DNA of 64,000 bases from Anabaena catenula FACHB-362. GTDB taxonomy: Bacteria > Cyanobacteriota > Cyanobacteriia > Cyanobacteriales > Nostocaceae. Positions within the stretch are counted from its first letter, which is position 1. The number at the start of each line of letters is the position of its first letter. Positions 62,684-64,000 of this stretch are shown in pieces. Position numbers and translations under genes: made by a program. Location of the stretch: NCBI RefSeq assembly GCF_014698735.1, contig NZ_JACJTQ010000009.1:1-64000 (forward strand), given 5' to 3'. The notes below the pieces were generated by a model. That model ran no database searches. It was given only the letters and a program-made list of their open reading frames with translations, and was not told where the DNA came from.

Positions 62684-64000
62684 TTACTGATTAATTTGTT
62701 CCAAAATACTTGAACTTTGGAAGATGGTATCACACTTGTTGGAGACGATAACGCAAATATTGCTGAGAGCTTGCTGGTAATTATCCATATCCTCTTGTGC
62801 GAGGTACATTTGAGCAGATTTTTCTAAATCTTCAATTGCTTGGGCATGATTTTCTTTAACTTTACTTTCTCCATATTGTGCTAGTTCATAGTACACCATC
62901 CCACGTTTGAGATAAACTTTTGCCATATGAGGATTAATATTTATTGCTTCGGTAAAATCAGTAATTGCCTGTTTATATTCTTGAGCATAATTGCTGCTAT
63001 ATTGGGCAAATTGATAACGGGCAAGACCTCGCTGAAAATAAGCTTCTGCGTTGGAGAGATTCAGTTTTATTGCTTGGGTAAAATCCGCAATTGATTTTTG
63101 GTATTCTTGTTGGGAGCTATGGCTATATTTAGCAATTTGAGAACGAACAATACCTCGGCGGATATAAGCTTCAGTATCTTGACTATTGAGACTGATAGCA
63201 GTATTAAAGTTGCTGATAGCTTTCCTATACTGTTGTTCAGGATCGTTACTATAGTCGGCAAGCATATAATGGGCATTGCCCCGGTTCACAAGTGCTTTTA
63301 CTTCCTGAGGATTGATTTTAAGAGCCTGGTTATAATCTGCTAATGCTCCTTCAAAATCATTCATATTGTAGCGGGCATTACCTCTGTTAATAAATAATTT
63401 GGCGTAATTGGGATTTTTTTTGATGCCTTGGCTAAAATTTTCAATGGCTCGCTCATAGTCTCGCTTTTGATAATCAGTATTACCACGCTCATAGTAATCT
63501 GTAAAAGTTATATTTTCATCGGGAAGAGTATTATTTTCTTGGCGAGACATCAACGTTTGTTGAGTGTAAGGATTTTGGGAAACAAATGGGCGAGTAAATT
63601 TAATCATTACGTCTAAATATCCCAACAAACCAAAACCCAAAAAACAAAACATAATCTTGTAAAACCTAGATTTGTTAGAATTTTTGGGCGGTTGAGAAGT
63701 ATAAAAGTTTTGAGTAAATACTGGTTGCCAATGATGTAATGAAGATCCTACTGTAACTGGTTTTCGGAAACGAGGAGTTGCTGTATGACGCTTTTTGGGT
63801 TTTCGGCGCGGTTGCAGATGTTCTTTGGAAGCGATCGCTTCCAGTGATGGAAAAGGATCACGTCCACCTAATCGCAAGGAACGTTCACACCAAGGACATT
63901 GTTTCAGGTGATGATCGTAGAAATGCTGGGGATTTACAGTACAAGTAACCAGACTTTCTTCAGCCGCAGCTATTGCTGATAACCAAGTTTGAGCGCTAGG
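62684..64000 (-). CDS. C-terminal part of a protein-kinase-like/zinc-ribbon/TPR protein (5' end outside window)
   Basis: The reading frame is open to the window edge, giving at least 438 residues. At the edge PSAQTWLSAI resembles the end of a Ser/Thr kinase domain (subdomain XI). It is followed by a Cys motif (TCTVNPQHFYDHHLKQCPWC, C-x14-CPWC) known after kinase domains in some cyanobacterial proteins. A Lys/Arg-rich linker follows, then one membrane helix (IMFCFLGFGLLGYLDVMI). At least five TPR units follow (GNTDYQKRDYERAIENFSQG, GNARYNMNDFEGALADYNQA, and similar). An internal TTG at 63877 is not the start. Probably a membrane signalling or scaffold protein; no adjacent partner seen. Confidence 0.82.
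   Translation of the reverse strand, partial: PSAQTWLSAIAAAEESLVTCTVNPQHFYDHHLKQCPWCERSLRLGGRDPFPSLEAIASKEHLQPRRKPKKRHTATPRFRKPVTVGSSLHHWQPVFTQNFYTSQPPKNSNKSRFYKIMFCFLGFGLLGYLDVMIKFTRPFVSQNPYTQQTLMSRQENNTLPDENITFTDYYERGNTDYQKRDYERAIENFSQGIKKNPNYAKLFINRGNARYNMNDFEGALADYNQALKINPQEVKALVNRGNAHYMLADYSNDPEQQYRKAISNFNTAISLNSQDTEAYIRRGIVRSQIAKYSHSSQQEYQKSIADFTQAIKLNLSNAEAYFQRGLARYQFAQYSSNYAQEYKQAITDFTEAININPHMAKVYLKRGMVYYELAQYGESKVKENHAQAIEDLEKSAQMYLAQEDMDNYQQALSNICVIVSNKCDTIFQSSSILEQINQ

Overview
The window looks like chromosome of a filamentous, heterocyst-forming cyanobacterium (Nostoc/Anabaena/Trichormus group). Evidence: psbA and psbO genes; a group 3 SigF-type sigma factor next to psbO; the psbO - ftsQ - ftsZ - gshB - glutaredoxin neighbourhood; frequent GCGATCGC (HIP1) octamers; heptanucleotide tandem repeats (STRRs); and a nearly complete heterocyst envelope polysaccharide (HEP) island. 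Gene order in the two core blocks matches what I recall of Anabaena sp. PCC 7120, where these blocks are far apart, so this is a related but rearranged genome.

Layout. 1-8.1 kb: 5' part of psbA (minus, high-light D1 type with Glu130), cofG (deazaflavin synthesis), a MerR regulator divergent from a short-chain dehydrogenase with a clear operator between them, hflX (no ordinary start codon at its conserved N terminus), a PEP-CTERM secreted protein, glutaredoxin and gshB. 8.3-16.6 kb: ftsZ and ftsQ (minus) separated by 1 kb, a small conserved gene, psbO with a strong terminator, sigF, a lipoprotein and a small conserved gene. 16.7-21.7 kb: an AT-rich accessory island with a Uma2-type nuclease, a parD-like antitoxin broken by a nonsense codon, a PIN toxin/antitoxin pair, an orphan Phd antitoxin whose leader is duplicated upstream of the Uma2 gene, a decayed xisH/xisI pair, and a 736-residue protein with an N-terminal PD-(D/E)XK-like nuclease motif and an unrecognised remainder. 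21.8-27.3 kb: ahcY, a MscS channel, a small hypothetical gene and an old-yellow-enzyme homologue.

27.5-37.2 kb: a looser set of surface-polysaccharide genes (three GT4 glycosyltransferases, a membrane-anchored beta-propeller protein with a fresh 105-bp tandem duplication, a PIG-L deacetylase) and an aspartoacylase-like gene. 37.5-61.5 kb: a 24-kb run entirely on the minus strand. It contains glucose-1-phosphate cytidylyltransferase, LhgO-like oxidase, NAD-dependent epimerase, two paralogous GT2 enzymes, a phytanoyl-CoA-dioxygenase-like protein, RfbC-like epimerase, SAF-domain oxidoreductase, GT4, Wzc-like chain-length protein, HepC, HepA (ABC exporter), further glycosyltransferases and a Wzy/ligase-like membrane protein. 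This is the organisation of the HEP island that makes and exports the polysaccharide layer protecting heterocyst nitrogenase from oxygen. 62.7-64 kb: the 3' part of a kinase-like/zinc-ribbon/TM/TPR protein.

Intergenic DNA is rich in hairpins and small inverted-repeat elements, some in two or more related copies here. No rRNA, tRNA, CRISPR array, transposase or prophage was seen. The most notable points are the AUA (or other non-standard) start of hflX, the unknown nuclease-domain protein in the decaying defence island, the apparent loss of the catalytic loop in HepC, and the layered decay of the toxin-antitoxin and xisHI loci.
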